Assembly: GCA_007120685.1 (NCBI GenBank)
Contig: SKNG01000325.1
Location: 1-5,269, forward strand
Length of the DNA stretch: 5,269 nucleotides
Reading direction: 5' to 3'
Origin: Paracoccaceae bacterium
GTDB lineage: Bacteria > Pseudomonadota > Alphaproteobacteria > Rhodobacterales > Rhodobacteraceae
A model generated the notes under the pieces. It had not been told where the DNA came from, searched no databases, and worked only from the letters and a program-made list of their open reading frames with translations. Positions 1 through 5,269 of the stretch are shown one piece after another. A program made the translations under genes and the position numbers. Numbering within the stretch: position 1 is the stretch's first letter; every line of letters begins with the position of its first letter.

Positions 1-1376
1 GCGTCAACGTGCCCACGGCGCGTGACGAAGGGGCGGCGGGCGGTCTGGCCATGGCGCTGACCTCGGCGCTGCGCGAATACAAGGGCATCTGGTTCGGCTG
101 GAGCGGGCAGACCTCGGAAAAATTCACCGGCCAGGTGCAACTGGACCGGATCAATGGCGTGACCTCGGCCACCGTCGATCTGCAGAATGACGATTACGAG
201 GAATATTACGCGGGCTATGCCAACCGCACGCTATGGCCACTTTTTCACTACCGCGTCGATCTGGTTGATTACGACCGCGATTTCGATACCGGCTACCGCC
301 GGGTGAACCGCCGGCTGGCGCGCACTGTCGATCCCTTCATCGAGGAAGACGACCTGATCTGGGTGCATGACTATCACATGATCCCGATGGCGGCGGAACT
401 GAAGGCGCTGGGCCGGCGCAACGCGATGGGCTTCTTCCTGCATGTGCCCTGGCCGCCGCGCCAGCTTTTCGTCACCCTGCCGAATCATCGCCAGCTTGCC
501 GAGGCGCTTTTTGCCTATGATCTGATCGGCTTTCAGACCCGCGAATGGCTGGACGCCTTCATCGACTATGTGGTGCATGACGCGGGCGCGGTGCTGGGCA
601 AGGATGGCAGGATTTCCTGCTTTGGCCGCACCGTCCGCGCCGAGGCTTATCCGATCGGCATCGACGCAGAGGAATTCACCGCCATGGCCGAAAGCGAGGC
701 CGGGCGCGCGGCGCGTGACATGCTGACCGGCAGCGCCCGCGACCGCAAGCTTATCATCGGCGCCGACCGGCTGGATTACTCCAAGGGGATAGAGGCGCGC
801 TTTGCAGCCTATGAAGCGCTGCTGGAAGAAAACGAGGATTTTCATCGCCAGGTGGTTTGCGTGCAGATCGCGCCGCCTTCGCGTGAGGATGTGGAAACCT
901 ACCAACGCATCCGCGAGACGCTGGACAGTCTGGCGGGCCGGATCAACGGGCGGTTTTCCGATGTCGACTGGACGCCCATGCGCTATGTCAATCGCGGCTA
1001 CAGCCGGCAGTCGCTGGCGGGGTTCTTCCGGGCCTCGCGCGTGGGGCTGGTCACGCCCTTGCGCGATGGGATGAACCTCGTGGCCAAGGAATATGTCGCC
1101 GCCCAGGACCCCGAGGATCCGGGCGTGCTGATCCTGTCGCGCTTTGCCGGCGCCAGCGAGCAGTTGCAGGACGCGCTGCTGGTCAACCCCTTCAGCATCG
1201 ACGATCTGGCCGAGGCGATGCAGCGCGCCCTGACCATGCCGCTGGCCGAGCGCAAGCGGCGCAACGCCGCCATGCGCGCCGTCATCGACCGCGAGACCGT
1301 GGCCTGGTGGCGCGACCGTTTCGTAGCCGATCTGGCCGAGTTGCAAGGCGCCGGGGAAGAGCCCGCAGTGGACTGA
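1..1376 (+). CDS. otsA: Trehalose-6-phosphate synthase (GT20), 5'-truncated by window edge
   Basis: The enzyme transfers glucose from UDP-glucose to glucose-6-phosphate, giving trehalose-6-phosphate for the cytoplasmic osmoprotectant pathway; OtsB then removes the phosphate. Counting the GTG at 9 as residue 1, the GT20 landmarks appear in order: the GG loop (11-12), WFGWSG (28-33), YY...LWP with Y67 and W76, HDYH with D121, the R254/K259 pair in DRLDYSKG, GRING, and LRDGMNLVAKEY with D353 and E361. By recall these match E. coli OtsA Tyr76, Trp85, Asp130, Arg262, Lys267, Asp361 and Glu369. The GTG at 9 is probably not the start: the frame is open to the window edge (V-N precede it, and the first two bases fit an Arg codon), which suits the conserved N-terminal SNR-V strand. 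About ten codons are therefore missing. The C-terminus is complete at TGA 1374-1376. Any otsB partner lies outside the window. Confidence 0.97.
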   Translation, partial: VNVPTARDEGAAGGLAMALTSALREYKGIWFGWSGQTSEKFTGQVQLDRINGVTSATVDLQNDDYEEYYAGYANRTLWPLFHYRVDLVDYDRDFDTGYRRVNRRLARTVDPFIEEDDLIWVHDYHMIPMAAELKALGRRNAMGFFLHVPWPPRQLFVTLPNHRQLAEALFAYDLIGFQTREWLDAFIDYVVHDAGAVLGKDGRISCFGRTVRAEAYPIGIDAEEFTAMAESEAGRAARDMLTGSARDRKLIIGADRLDYSKGIEARFAAYEALLEENEDFHRQVVCVQIAPPSREDVETYQRIRETLDSLAGRINGRFSDVDWTPMRYVNRGYSRQSLAGFFRASRVGLVTPLRDGMNLVAKEYVAAQDPEDPGVLILSRFAGASEQLQDALLVNPFSIDDLAEAMQRALTMPLAERKRRNAAMRAVIDRETVAWWRDRFVADLAELQGAGEEPAVD

Positions 1377-1393
1377 GCGCGATACGCCGACGC

Positions 1394-1422
1394 TTGACGC
1401 GCCCAGCCGCGCGTGATCACGC
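1394..1422 (+). promoter_or_regulatory. Candidate regulator promoter with palindromic operator
   Basis: A perfect 12-bp palindrome, GCGTGATCACGC, lies at 1411-1422 and ends six bases before the ATG at 1429. A TTGACG hexamer at 1394-1399 resembles a -35 box, and a -10 at normal spacing would fall on the palindrome, although no good -10 hexamer is visible there. GntR-family operators are usually palindromes with GT...AC half-sites, and the core GT-GATC-AC fits that loosely. The inference is autoregulation by the downstream gene. A chance palindrome in GC-rich DNA, or a remnant of an otsA 3' structure, cannot be excluded. Confidence 0.35.
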
Positions 1423-1428
1423 TGCGTC

Positions 1429-2085
1429 ATGCTGCGCGCCAACCGCCCCCATGCCGATCCGACGCTGATGTCGGCCCATGACCGGGTCTATCGCAGTCTG
1501 CGCCTGCAGGTCATGCATGGCGATCTGGCGCCGGGCCGGGCGCTGACCCTGCGCGGCATCGGGCGGGAATTCGGCGTTTCGATGACGCCGGCGCGCGAGG
1601 CTGTGCAACGGCTGGTGGCGGAGGGCGCGCTGGTCCTGTCGGCCTCGGGCCGGGTGGCGACGCCGGAACTGGGGCAGGACCGGATCGAGGAACTGGCCTC
1701 GATCCGCGCGCTTCTGGAGCCGGAACTGGCCAGCCGCGCCCTGCCGCGCGCCCATGCCGCGCTGATCGACCGGATGGAGGCGATCAACAGCGCCATGACC
1801 GAGGCGGTGATGAACCGCGACCCGGCGACCTATGTGCGCAGCAATCTGGAATTTCACCGCACGCTTTACCTGCGCGCTCAAAGCCCCGCAATGCTGGCGC
1901 TGGTGGAAACTCTATGGCTGCAACTGGGCCCCACAATGCGCGCGCTTTACACCCGCATCCGCCGCAACACGCCGCCGCCGCATCACCGGCTGATCCTGGC
2001 GGCGCTGAAGGCGGGTGACAATCCCGGCCTGCGGCTGGCGCTGCGCGCCGATGTCACCCAGGGGCTGCGGCATCTGGTGGTCTGA
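1429..2085 (+). CDS. GntR-family transcriptional regulator, FCD (FadR/VanR-type) subfamily
   Basis: This 218-residue DNA-binding protein has a winged helix-turn-helix at about residues 17-78 (HDRVYRSLRLQVMHG, then LTLRGIGREFGVSMTPAREA, the typical recognition region) followed by an all-helical FCD ligand domain at about 84-215. Length and domain order are normal for the subfamily. Members usually bind small carboxylates or sugar acids and repress nearby catabolic genes; the ligand here is unknown. The FCD metal site looks altered: N139-x3-H143 and H185/H186 are present, but the usual last histidine appears to be D208 (see findings). The start is uncertain, because neither the ATG at 1429 nor the in-frame ATG at 1468 (MSAHDRVYRSL) has a clear Shine-Dalgarno sequence, and family alignment would tolerate either. 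The gene lies 52 bp after otsA on the same strand and converges with the holin-like gene after 12 bp. No catabolic operon is visible beside it. Confidence 0.92.
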   Translation: MLRANRPHADPTLMSAHDRVYRSLRLQVMHGDLAPGRALTLRGIGREFGVSMTPAREAVQRLVAEGALVLSASGRVATPELGQDRIEELASIRALLEPELASRALPRAHAALIDRMEAINSAMTEAVMNRDPATYVRSNLEFHRTLYLRAQSPAMLALVETLWLQLGPTMRALYTRIRRNTPPPHHRLILAALKAGDNPGLRLALRADVTQGLRHLVV

Positions 2086-2102
2086 CCGGCGCCGGGATCA
2101 GA
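2081..2102. terminator. Possible bidirectional terminator hairpin between convergent genes
   Basis: Arms TCTGA (2081-2085) and TCAGA (2098-2102) flank the perfect palindrome CCGGCGCCGG (2086-2095), leaving two unpaired bases (2096-2097). The structure can form on transcripts from either strand, and the arms include the TGA stop of the regulator (2083-2085) and the stop of the minus-strand holin-like gene (2098-2100). There is no T-tract on either side, so it is not a canonical intrinsic terminator. It could stop transcription weakly, protect 3' ends, or be incidental. Confidence 0.4.
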
Positions 2103-2565
2103 GGCTCCGGTCCGGCCCCTTGCCGGGGGCAGTGCCCGGGCGCGGCGGCTCGTTCCCGCCATCGGGCTTGCCCATCACCGCGCCCAGCATCATCGCTGCC
2201 GCTACCACCGCGCTCAGCCGGGGCCCCAGCACGGCGCGCATCAGCGTCGAACCGGCGCCCCGGTAGAAGGTCGCACGTTCGTCCATCCAGCGCCGCTCGC
2301 GCCGGTTAAGCACCGCCACCACGGCCAGCACCACCAGCGCCAGCGCGGCAAAGCCCAGCGCCACCACGCCGGCTGCCAGCACCGGATCGGCCTGGCGCGC
2401 CACCCAGATCACCAGCGCCACCACCGCGCAGGCCCAGGCGGTCAGCCCGGCAACCCCGGCCAGCGCGTAAAGCAGAACATTGCGCTGCCGGGCCCGGCCG
2501 ATGCGCCGCGCATCCGAGGCCGCCAGTCGCAACAGCCCCTCCAGTATCGCGCGCGCCTCGCTCAT
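2098..2565 (-). CDS. YqjE / holin-X-like membrane protein (phage holin superfamily III-like)
   Basis: This 155-residue inner-membrane protein has a short Arg-rich cytoplasmic N-terminus (RRIGRARQRN, about 20-29), two strong hydrophobic segments at about 30-55 and 61-87, a basic linker (NRRERRWMDER, 87-97), a third weaker hydrophobic stretch (about 117-132) and a Pro/Gly/Lys-rich tail. Two adjacent transmembrane helices after a charged N-terminus are typical of the family that databases name 'phage holin family' and that includes E. coli YqjE; nothing here suggests phage or lysis. Its ATG (2565-2563) overlaps the TGA of the upstream DUF883 gene (2564-2562) as ATGA, which fixes the start and points to translational coupling. 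Open frame continues upstream, but that part is a shadow of the DUF883 gene. The roughly 65-residue C-terminal extension beyond the second helix seems longer than in YqjE. The membrane location is well supported; the function is unknown. Confidence 0.85.
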   Translation of the reverse strand: MSEARAILEGLLRLAASDARRIGRARQRNVLLYALAGVAGLTAWACAVVALVIWVARQADPVLAAGVVALGFAALALVVLAVVAVLNRRERRWMDERATFYRGAGSTLMRAVLGPRLSAVVAAAMMLGAVMGKPDGGNEPPRPGTAPGKGPDRSL

Positions 2566-2897
2566 CGGCGCAGCAGCAGCCCCAGAAAAAAACCTGCCAG
2601 CGCCGCCAGGCCCAGTGACTTGAAGGGCTGCGCGCTGACCTGCGCGCGCGCCTCTGCCTCCAGCTTGTGAAGCTGCGCCTGCAATTCGGCGAGCGCCTCC
2701 TCGGGCAGCAGTTCGGCGCCTTCGCGCGCCGCTGCCAGCCGGGCGTTGCCAGCGGCCTTCAGCAGCTGTGCCAATTCCCCGATATCGGCGCGGATCCGGT
2801 CGATCTGCGCCTCTATCTCTGCCCGGTCCGGGGCCTCGCTCCCGGCCGCGTCGGCCTTGGATGCGCCGCGTGCGGCGCTTTTTCTGGTCGTGCTCAT
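2562..2897 (-). CDS. DUF883 (ElaB/YqjD-like) C-tail-anchored membrane protein
   Basis: This 111-residue protein has a Lys/Arg/Ala/Ser-rich N-terminus (1-20), a charged heptad-like helical region (about 24-88) likely to form a coiled coil, and one C-terminal transmembrane segment (about 93-109) ending in RR. The ending QPFKSLGLAALAGFFLGLL closely resembles the C-terminal anchors of E. coli ElaB and YqjD. Those proteins attach to the inner membrane by this helix and have been reported to associate with ribosomes in stationary phase; whether this one does is inference. The start at 2897 is chosen because GGAGGG lies four bases upstream (2907-2902 on the minus strand); an in-frame ATG at 2966 has no such site and adds an atypical N-terminus. 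The gene lies 87 bp downstream of dapB on the same strand and overlaps the following membrane gene by ATGA. The DUF883-then-YqjE order matches the enterobacterial yqjD-yqjE pair. Confidence 0.9.
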   Translation of the reverse strand: MSTTRKSAARGASKADAAGSEAPDRAEIEAQIDRIRADIGELAQLLKAAGNARLAAAREGAELLPEEALAELQAQLHKLEAEARAQVSAQPFKSLGLAALAGFFLGLLLRR

Positions 2898-2984
2898 GCA
2901 ACCCTCCAATCGGTTTCGGGCAAGGCGGACCCATGCTGCCCGCAACCCGCCGCTTTGTCGATACACGCCGGCCCGGCGGCCTGC

Positions 2985-3818
2985 TCAGGGCGCCGGCGCA
3001 GCCTGGCCCTGCAAGCCCAGAACGTCGCTCATGTCATACGCGCCCGGCGTGCGCCCCTGCGCCCAGGCCGCCGCTTTCAACGCGCCACGGGCAAAGATGT
3101 TCCGGTCGGTGGAGATATGGCGCAAGACGATACGCTCGCCCGCGCCCAGAAACAGCACGTCATGTTCGCCCACCACATCGCCGCCACGCACCGCCGAAAA
3201 GCCGATGCGCCCGCCCTGCCGCGCCCCGGTGATCCCGTCGCGGCCCCGGTCCGCCACCGCGTCCAGCGCCACGCCCCGGCCCTGTGCCGCCGCCTCGCCC
3301 AGCATCAGCGCGGTGCCAGAGGGCGCATCGACCTTGTGGCGGTGATGCGCCTCGACGATCTCGATGTCGAAATCGGCATCCAGCGCAGCGGCCACCTGCC
3401 GGGTCAGCGCTACCAGCAGGTTGACGCCGAGGCTCATGTTGCCGGCCCGCACGATCACGGTGTCGCGCGCGGCATCGGCAAGCGCGTCCAGATCGGCGGG
3501 CGCAAGCCCGGTGGTCCCGATGACATGCGCCACGCCCTGGCGCGCCGCCACCCGGGCCAGCGCCACCGTCGCTGCGGGCGCGGTGAAATCCACCACCGCC
3601 CCGGCCCCTTCCAGCGCCGCCTCGGCATCATCCCCGACCCGCAGGCCACTGGCCGCCCCACCCATCGCCTGGCCCAGATCCTGCCCGATCCAGGGATGGT
3701 CCGGCCGCTCCAGCGCGGCATGCAGCACCAGCCGGTCGCTGTCGGCGATCAGCCGCGCCAGCACCTGCCCCATCCGGCCGGAAACGCCGTTGACCGCCAC
3801 CGCCACCCTGTCCGCCAT
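2985..3818 (-). CDS. dapB: 4-hydroxy-tetrahydrodipicolinate reductase
   Basis: This cytoplasmic enzyme reduces 4-hydroxy-tetrahydrodipicolinate with NAD(P)H to tetrahydrodipicolinate, a step of the diaminopimelate/lysine pathway that feeds peptidoglycan and protein synthesis. The 277 residues show the Rossmann nucleotide loop NGVSGRMG (10-17), VVDFTAP (75-81), GTTG (101-104), the hinge GNMSLGVNLL (126-135) and the signature EAHHRHKVDAPSGTA (156-170), in which H158 and K162 correspond to the E. coli catalytic residues His159 and Lys163. GEHDVLF and the ISTDRNIFARGAL region of the C-terminal domain are also intact. The length is slightly above the usual 265-275, with an Ala/Pro-rich tail. GGAAAGG (3833-3827, minus strand) sits eight bases before the ATG and supports this start. 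It is divergent from rbfA and followed on the same strand by the DUF883 pair. No terminator with a T-run is visible after it, so read-through is possible. Confidence 0.98.
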   Translation of the reverse strand: MADRVAVAVNGVSGRMGQVLARLIADSDRLVLHAALERPDHPWIGQDLGQAMGGAASGLRVGDDAEAALEGAGAVVDFTAPAATVALARVAARQGVAHVIGTTGLAPADLDALADAARDTVIVRAGNMSLGVNLLVALTRQVAAALDADFDIEIVEAHHRHKVDAPSGTALMLGEAAAQGRGVALDAVADRGRDGITGARQGGRIGFSAVRGGDVVGEHDVLFLGAGERIVLRHISTDRNIFARGALKAAAWAQGRTPGAYDMSDVLGLQGQAAPAP

Positions 3819-3945
3819 TGCCCGCGCCTTTCCAATGCCTGCCCCGCTGCAAGCGCGGTGCCTGCATAGCGCCGATCCGCCGCCATGGCGAGAGCGCGCA
3901 GCCCGCCCGATTGCGCGGGGCAGGGCGATGCCCTATCTAGGGCCC
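3819..3945. promoter_or_regulatory. Divergent dapB-rbfA intergenic region with candidate rbfA promoter
   Basis: The 127-bp gap must carry initiation signals for both directions unless distal promoters are used. Toward rbfA, TTGCGC (3911-3916) and TATCTA (3934-3939) are separated by exactly 17 bp, and a transcript starting six or seven bases after the -10 would begin at the rbfA ATG (3946). The -10 overlaps the inverted repeat GCCCTA-TC-TAGGGC (3930-3943). A perfect palindrome, CGCCATGGCG, lies at 3881-3890. Toward dapB only a ribosome binding site is clear; a TATGCA hexamer on the minus strand near 3863-3868 is a weak -10 candidate without a convincing -35. Both hexamers of the rbfA promoter are imperfect. 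Confidence 0.45.
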
Positions 3946-4371
3946 ATGGCCAAACAGCGTTTCCAGCAGGGCAAGGGCCCGTCCCAGCGGCAGTTGCGCG
4001 TCGGCGAGGTGATCCGCCGGCGCCTGGCCGAGATATTGTCGCGCGCCGAGGTGCACGACCCGGAACTGAACCGGCTGTCGATCACCGTCTCGGAGGTGCG
4101 CGCCTCGCCCGACCTGAAGGTCGCCACCGCTTTCGTCATGCCGCTGGGCGGCAAGGACGAAGAAGCGGCGTTGGCCGCCCTGCGCCGCAACAAGGCCGAG
4201 CTGCGCCATCTGCTGGCACGCGAGTTGACGCTGAAATTCTCGCCGGATCTGCGCTTCGTGCTGGACGGCACCTTTGACCGGATGGATGAGACCCGCCGGC
4301 TTCTGGCCGAGCCGCGTGTGCGGGCCGACGTCTCTGCCAATGCGCCGGCTGACCCCGATGAAACCGCCTGA
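3946..4371 (+). CDS. rbfA: 30S ribosome-binding factor A
   Basis: RbfA binds the immature 30S subunit and assists late 16S rRNA maturation, notably at the 5' end and in cold adaptation. The 141-residue product is a single KH-type domain protein. Family features are SQRQLRVGEVIRRRLAEIL (first helix, about 13-31), VHDPELNRLSITVSEVRASPDLKVATAFV (about 36-64), the helix RRNKAELRHLLARELTLKFSPDLRFVLD (about 80-107) and FDRMDETRRLL (110-120), then a short acidic, Ala-rich tail. The start MAKQRF at 3946 matches what I recall of alphaproteobacterial RbfA. An in-frame ATG at 3928 would add MPYLGP and has a GGGG seven bases upstream, but it lies inside the candidate promoter; longer extensions upstream are antisense to dapB and are rejected. 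The 3' end overlaps the next gene by 14 bp, implying co-transcription. The position is divergent from dapB. Confidence 0.96.
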   Translation: MAKQRFQQGKGPSQRQLRVGEVIRRRLAEILSRAEVHDPELNRLSITVSEVRASPDLKVATAFVMPLGGKDEEAALAALRRNKAELRHLLARELTLKFSPDLRFVLDGTFDRMDETRRLLAEPRVRADVSANAPADPDETA

Positions 4372-5176
4372 ACCGGCAATTCGGCACGCCGTGGCTGCCG
4401 TCAGGGAACAGACGGGCAAGACACTGGCCGCCCTGGCACTGAGCTTGCTTTTCGGCTGCGCGCTGGGTGCCGGCGCGCTGGCCGAACCCTGCCAGACCAC
4501 CCGTTTCGAGGACAAGCCCTTTACCCTGTGCGAGGTGGTGCAGGGCCAGGATCTGCGCCTGTTCCTGACCGACGATGAAGGCGAGGCTTATGGTTCCTTT
4601 GCCCGGATCGAGGCCGCGCTGGCCGAACGCGGGGAAACGCTGGTCTTTGCGATGAATGCCGGCATGTATCACGCAGATCGTCGGCCGGTGGGGCTGTATA
4701 TCGAGGATGGCGCCGAGGTCAGCGCGCTGGTGACGCGCGAGGGGCCGGGCAATTTCGGCATGCTGCCCAATGGCGTGTTCTGCATCGACGACGGCGGGTT
4801 CTCGGTGGTGGAAAGCCGCGCCTATGCCGCCGATCCGCCGGATTGCCGGATGGCCACCCAGTCCGGCCCGATGCTGGTGATCGACGGCGCGCTGCACCCG
4901 CGGTTTCTGGAGGATTCGACCTCGGCGCTGATCCGCAATGGGGTGGGTACCAGTGACGACGGGCAGCGCGCGGTTTTCGTCATCGCCGATCAGCCGGTGA
5001 CCTTTCACCAGTTCGGGCGGCTTTTCCGGGATCATCTGGGGCTGCGCCACGCGCTCTATTTCGACGGCAATGTCTCGCGCCTGCATGCACCCGGCATCGG
5101 GCGGTCGGACTGGGGCCGGCCGATGGGCCCGGTGGTGGGGCTGGTCGGCCCGGCCCGCGCGGCAGGGGGTTCCTGA
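4358..5176 (+). CDS. Exported phosphodiester glycosidase family protein (NAGPA/DUF2233 domain)
   Basis: The 272-residue product has an unusually long N-terminal region (1-21), a hydrophobic signal segment (about 22-42, TLAALALSLLFGCALGAGALA) with a likely signal peptidase I site before EPC, then the domain. Domain marks are FAMNAGMY (97-104), RPVGLYI (109-115), FGMLPNGVF (133-141), QSGPMLVIDG (168-177), RNGVG (193-197) and the closing YFDGNVSRL (234-242). These resemble the family that includes the enzyme uncovering mannose-6-phosphate tags in animals and uncharacterised bacterial periplasmic proteins; the bacterial substrate is unknown. Four cysteines after the signal (45, 58, 142, 163) could form two disulfides, consistent with the periplasm. 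LFGC (31-34) is a poor lipobox, so a lipoprotein is unlikely but possible. The start is uncertain: ATG 4358 overlaps rbfA by 14 bp; ATG 4340 and GTG 4391 are in-frame alternatives, and no strong ribosome binding site singles one out. It is probably translated from the rbfA message. Confidence 0.9.
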   Translation: MKPPEPAIRHAVAAVREQTGKTLAALALSLLFGCALGAGALAEPCQTTRFEDKPFTLCEVVQGQDLRLFLTDDEGEAYGSFARIEAALAERGETLVFAMNAGMYHADRRPVGLYIEDGAEVSALVTREGPGNFGMLPNGVFCIDDGGFSVVESRAYAADPPDCRMATQSGPMLVIDGALHPRFLEDSTSALIRNGVGTSDDGQRAVFVIADQPVTFHQFGRLFRDHLGLRHALYFDGNVSRLHAPGIGRSDWGRPMGPVVGLVGPARAAGGS

Positions 5177-5200
5177 CCGGCAGGCACTGGCGGGCGGGGG

Positions 5201-5243
5201 TTGGCGCCGGCCACCGCGCGATTATGTTTCGCGCAAGAGGGGA
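5201..5243 (+). promoter_or_regulatory. Candidate promoter and strong ribosome binding site for the last gene
   Basis: TTGGCG (5201-5206) and TATGTT (5223-5228) are spaced by 16 bp and each matches four of six bases of the sigma-70 consensus. Initiation near 5235 would leave a leader of about 13 bases containing GAGGGG (5237-5242), five bases before the ATG at 5248. The combination suggests the last gene has its own promoter rather than depending only on the rbfA transcript. The rest of the 71-bp gap after the glycosidase stop is GC-rich, with no convincing terminator. Confidence 0.4.
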
Positions 5244-5247
5244 TCCG

Positions 5248-5269
5248 ATGCTGCAAATCCGTTTCGACA
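5248..5269 (+). CDS. Start of an unidentified gene, truncated by the window edge
   Basis: Only seven complete codons are visible (MLQIRFD) before the window ends, so no family can be assigned. The call rests on a GAGGGG Shine-Dalgarno sequence five bases upstream of the ATG and the promoter-like hexamers before it. An in-frame ATG at 5224 would add MFRARGDP but lies inside the candidate -10 box and lacks a binding site, so 5248 is preferred. Confidence 0.6.

Noticed and set aside
231..1442. 403-residue open frame on the minus strand opposite otsA
   Set aside because: otsA shows intact catalytic motifs along this whole stretch; the antisense translation has no recognisable domain and the composition expected of a shadow frame in GC-rich DNA.
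2290..2480. Repeated CCAGCGCC/CACCACC words in the holin-like gene
   Set aside because: These come from repeated Ala/Leu/Val codons in transmembrane helices; there is no regular period or spacer as in a true repeat array.
2098..2565. Prophage or lysis module suggested by the holin-like family name
   Set aside because: No endolysin, integrase, structural phage gene or attachment repeat is present, and the neighbouring DUF883 gene points to the chromosomal YqjD-YqjE type of pair.
2566..2934. Upstream extension of the holin-like gene to an ATG at 2934
   Set aside because: The extension is the DUF883 gene read in another frame; the ATGA overlap at 2565-2562 gives a natural start and the correct family N-terminus.
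2667..3869. 400-residue open frame on the plus strand opposite dapB and the DUF883 gene
   Set aside because: It crosses two well-supported minus-strand genes and their gap, is rich in Arg/Pro/His/Gln, and shows no family features.
3881..3890. Perfect 10-bp palindrome CGCCATGGCG in the dapB-rbfA gap
   Set aside because: Too short and too GC-typical to call an operator alone, and not aligned with either promoter-like element.
3364..3945. Long N-terminal extension of RbfA
   Set aside because: It runs antisense through dapB, is Ser/Ala/Arg-rich, and RbfA proteins are normally about 120-145 residues beginning near MAK.
4136..5086. 316-residue open frame on the minus strand opposite rbfA and the glycosidase gene
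   Set aside because: The sense-strand proteins carry clear motifs here; the antisense product has none.

Overview
The window is dense, GC-rich bacterial chromosome in which G or C dominates third codon positions and gaps are short. The protein families and the gene content (OtsA, FCD-type GntR regulator, DapB, RbfA, a DUF2233-type phosphodiester glycosidase) suggest an alphaproteobacterium, most likely of the Rhodobacter/Paracoccus type. That placement rests on protein resemblance alone. There are no RNA genes, insertion sequences, CRISPR arrays or phage modules. I found no convincing novel multi-gene system; this reads as ordinary housekeeping chromosome with a few regulatory details worth checking.

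Layout. (1) 1-1376, plus strand: trehalose-6-phosphate synthase (otsA), cut at its 5' end by the window edge. (2) 1377-1428: a short gap with a perfect 12-bp palindrome just before the next gene. (3) 1429-2085, plus: a GntR/FCD transcription regulator. (4) 2081-2102: an inverted repeat that contains the stop codons of two convergent genes. (5) 2098-3818, minus strand, read right to left: dapB (lysine/diaminopimelate synthesis), an 87-bp gap, a DUF883 (ElaB/YqjD-like) tail-anchored protein, then a YqjE/holin-X-like membrane protein overlapping it through ATGA. (6) 3819-3945: a divergent intergenic region with a promoter-like element placed so that rbfA mRNA could be leaderless. (7) 3946-5176, plus: rbfA (30S ribosome maturation) overlapping an exported phosphodiester-glycosidase-family protein. 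(8) 5177-5269: promoter-like sequence, a strong ribosome binding site and the first seven codons of an unidentified gene that runs off the window.

How the genes work together. The DUF883 and holin-like genes form a two-gene translationally coupled unit, the same gene order as yqjD-yqjE in enterobacteria, and may be partly co-transcribed with dapB. rbfA and the glycosidase gene overlap and so probably share a transcript. The regulator follows otsA, but nothing in the sequence shows that it controls trehalose synthesis; its most plausible visible target is its own promoter. The very long open frames opposite otsA and dapB are shadows of high-GC codon use.
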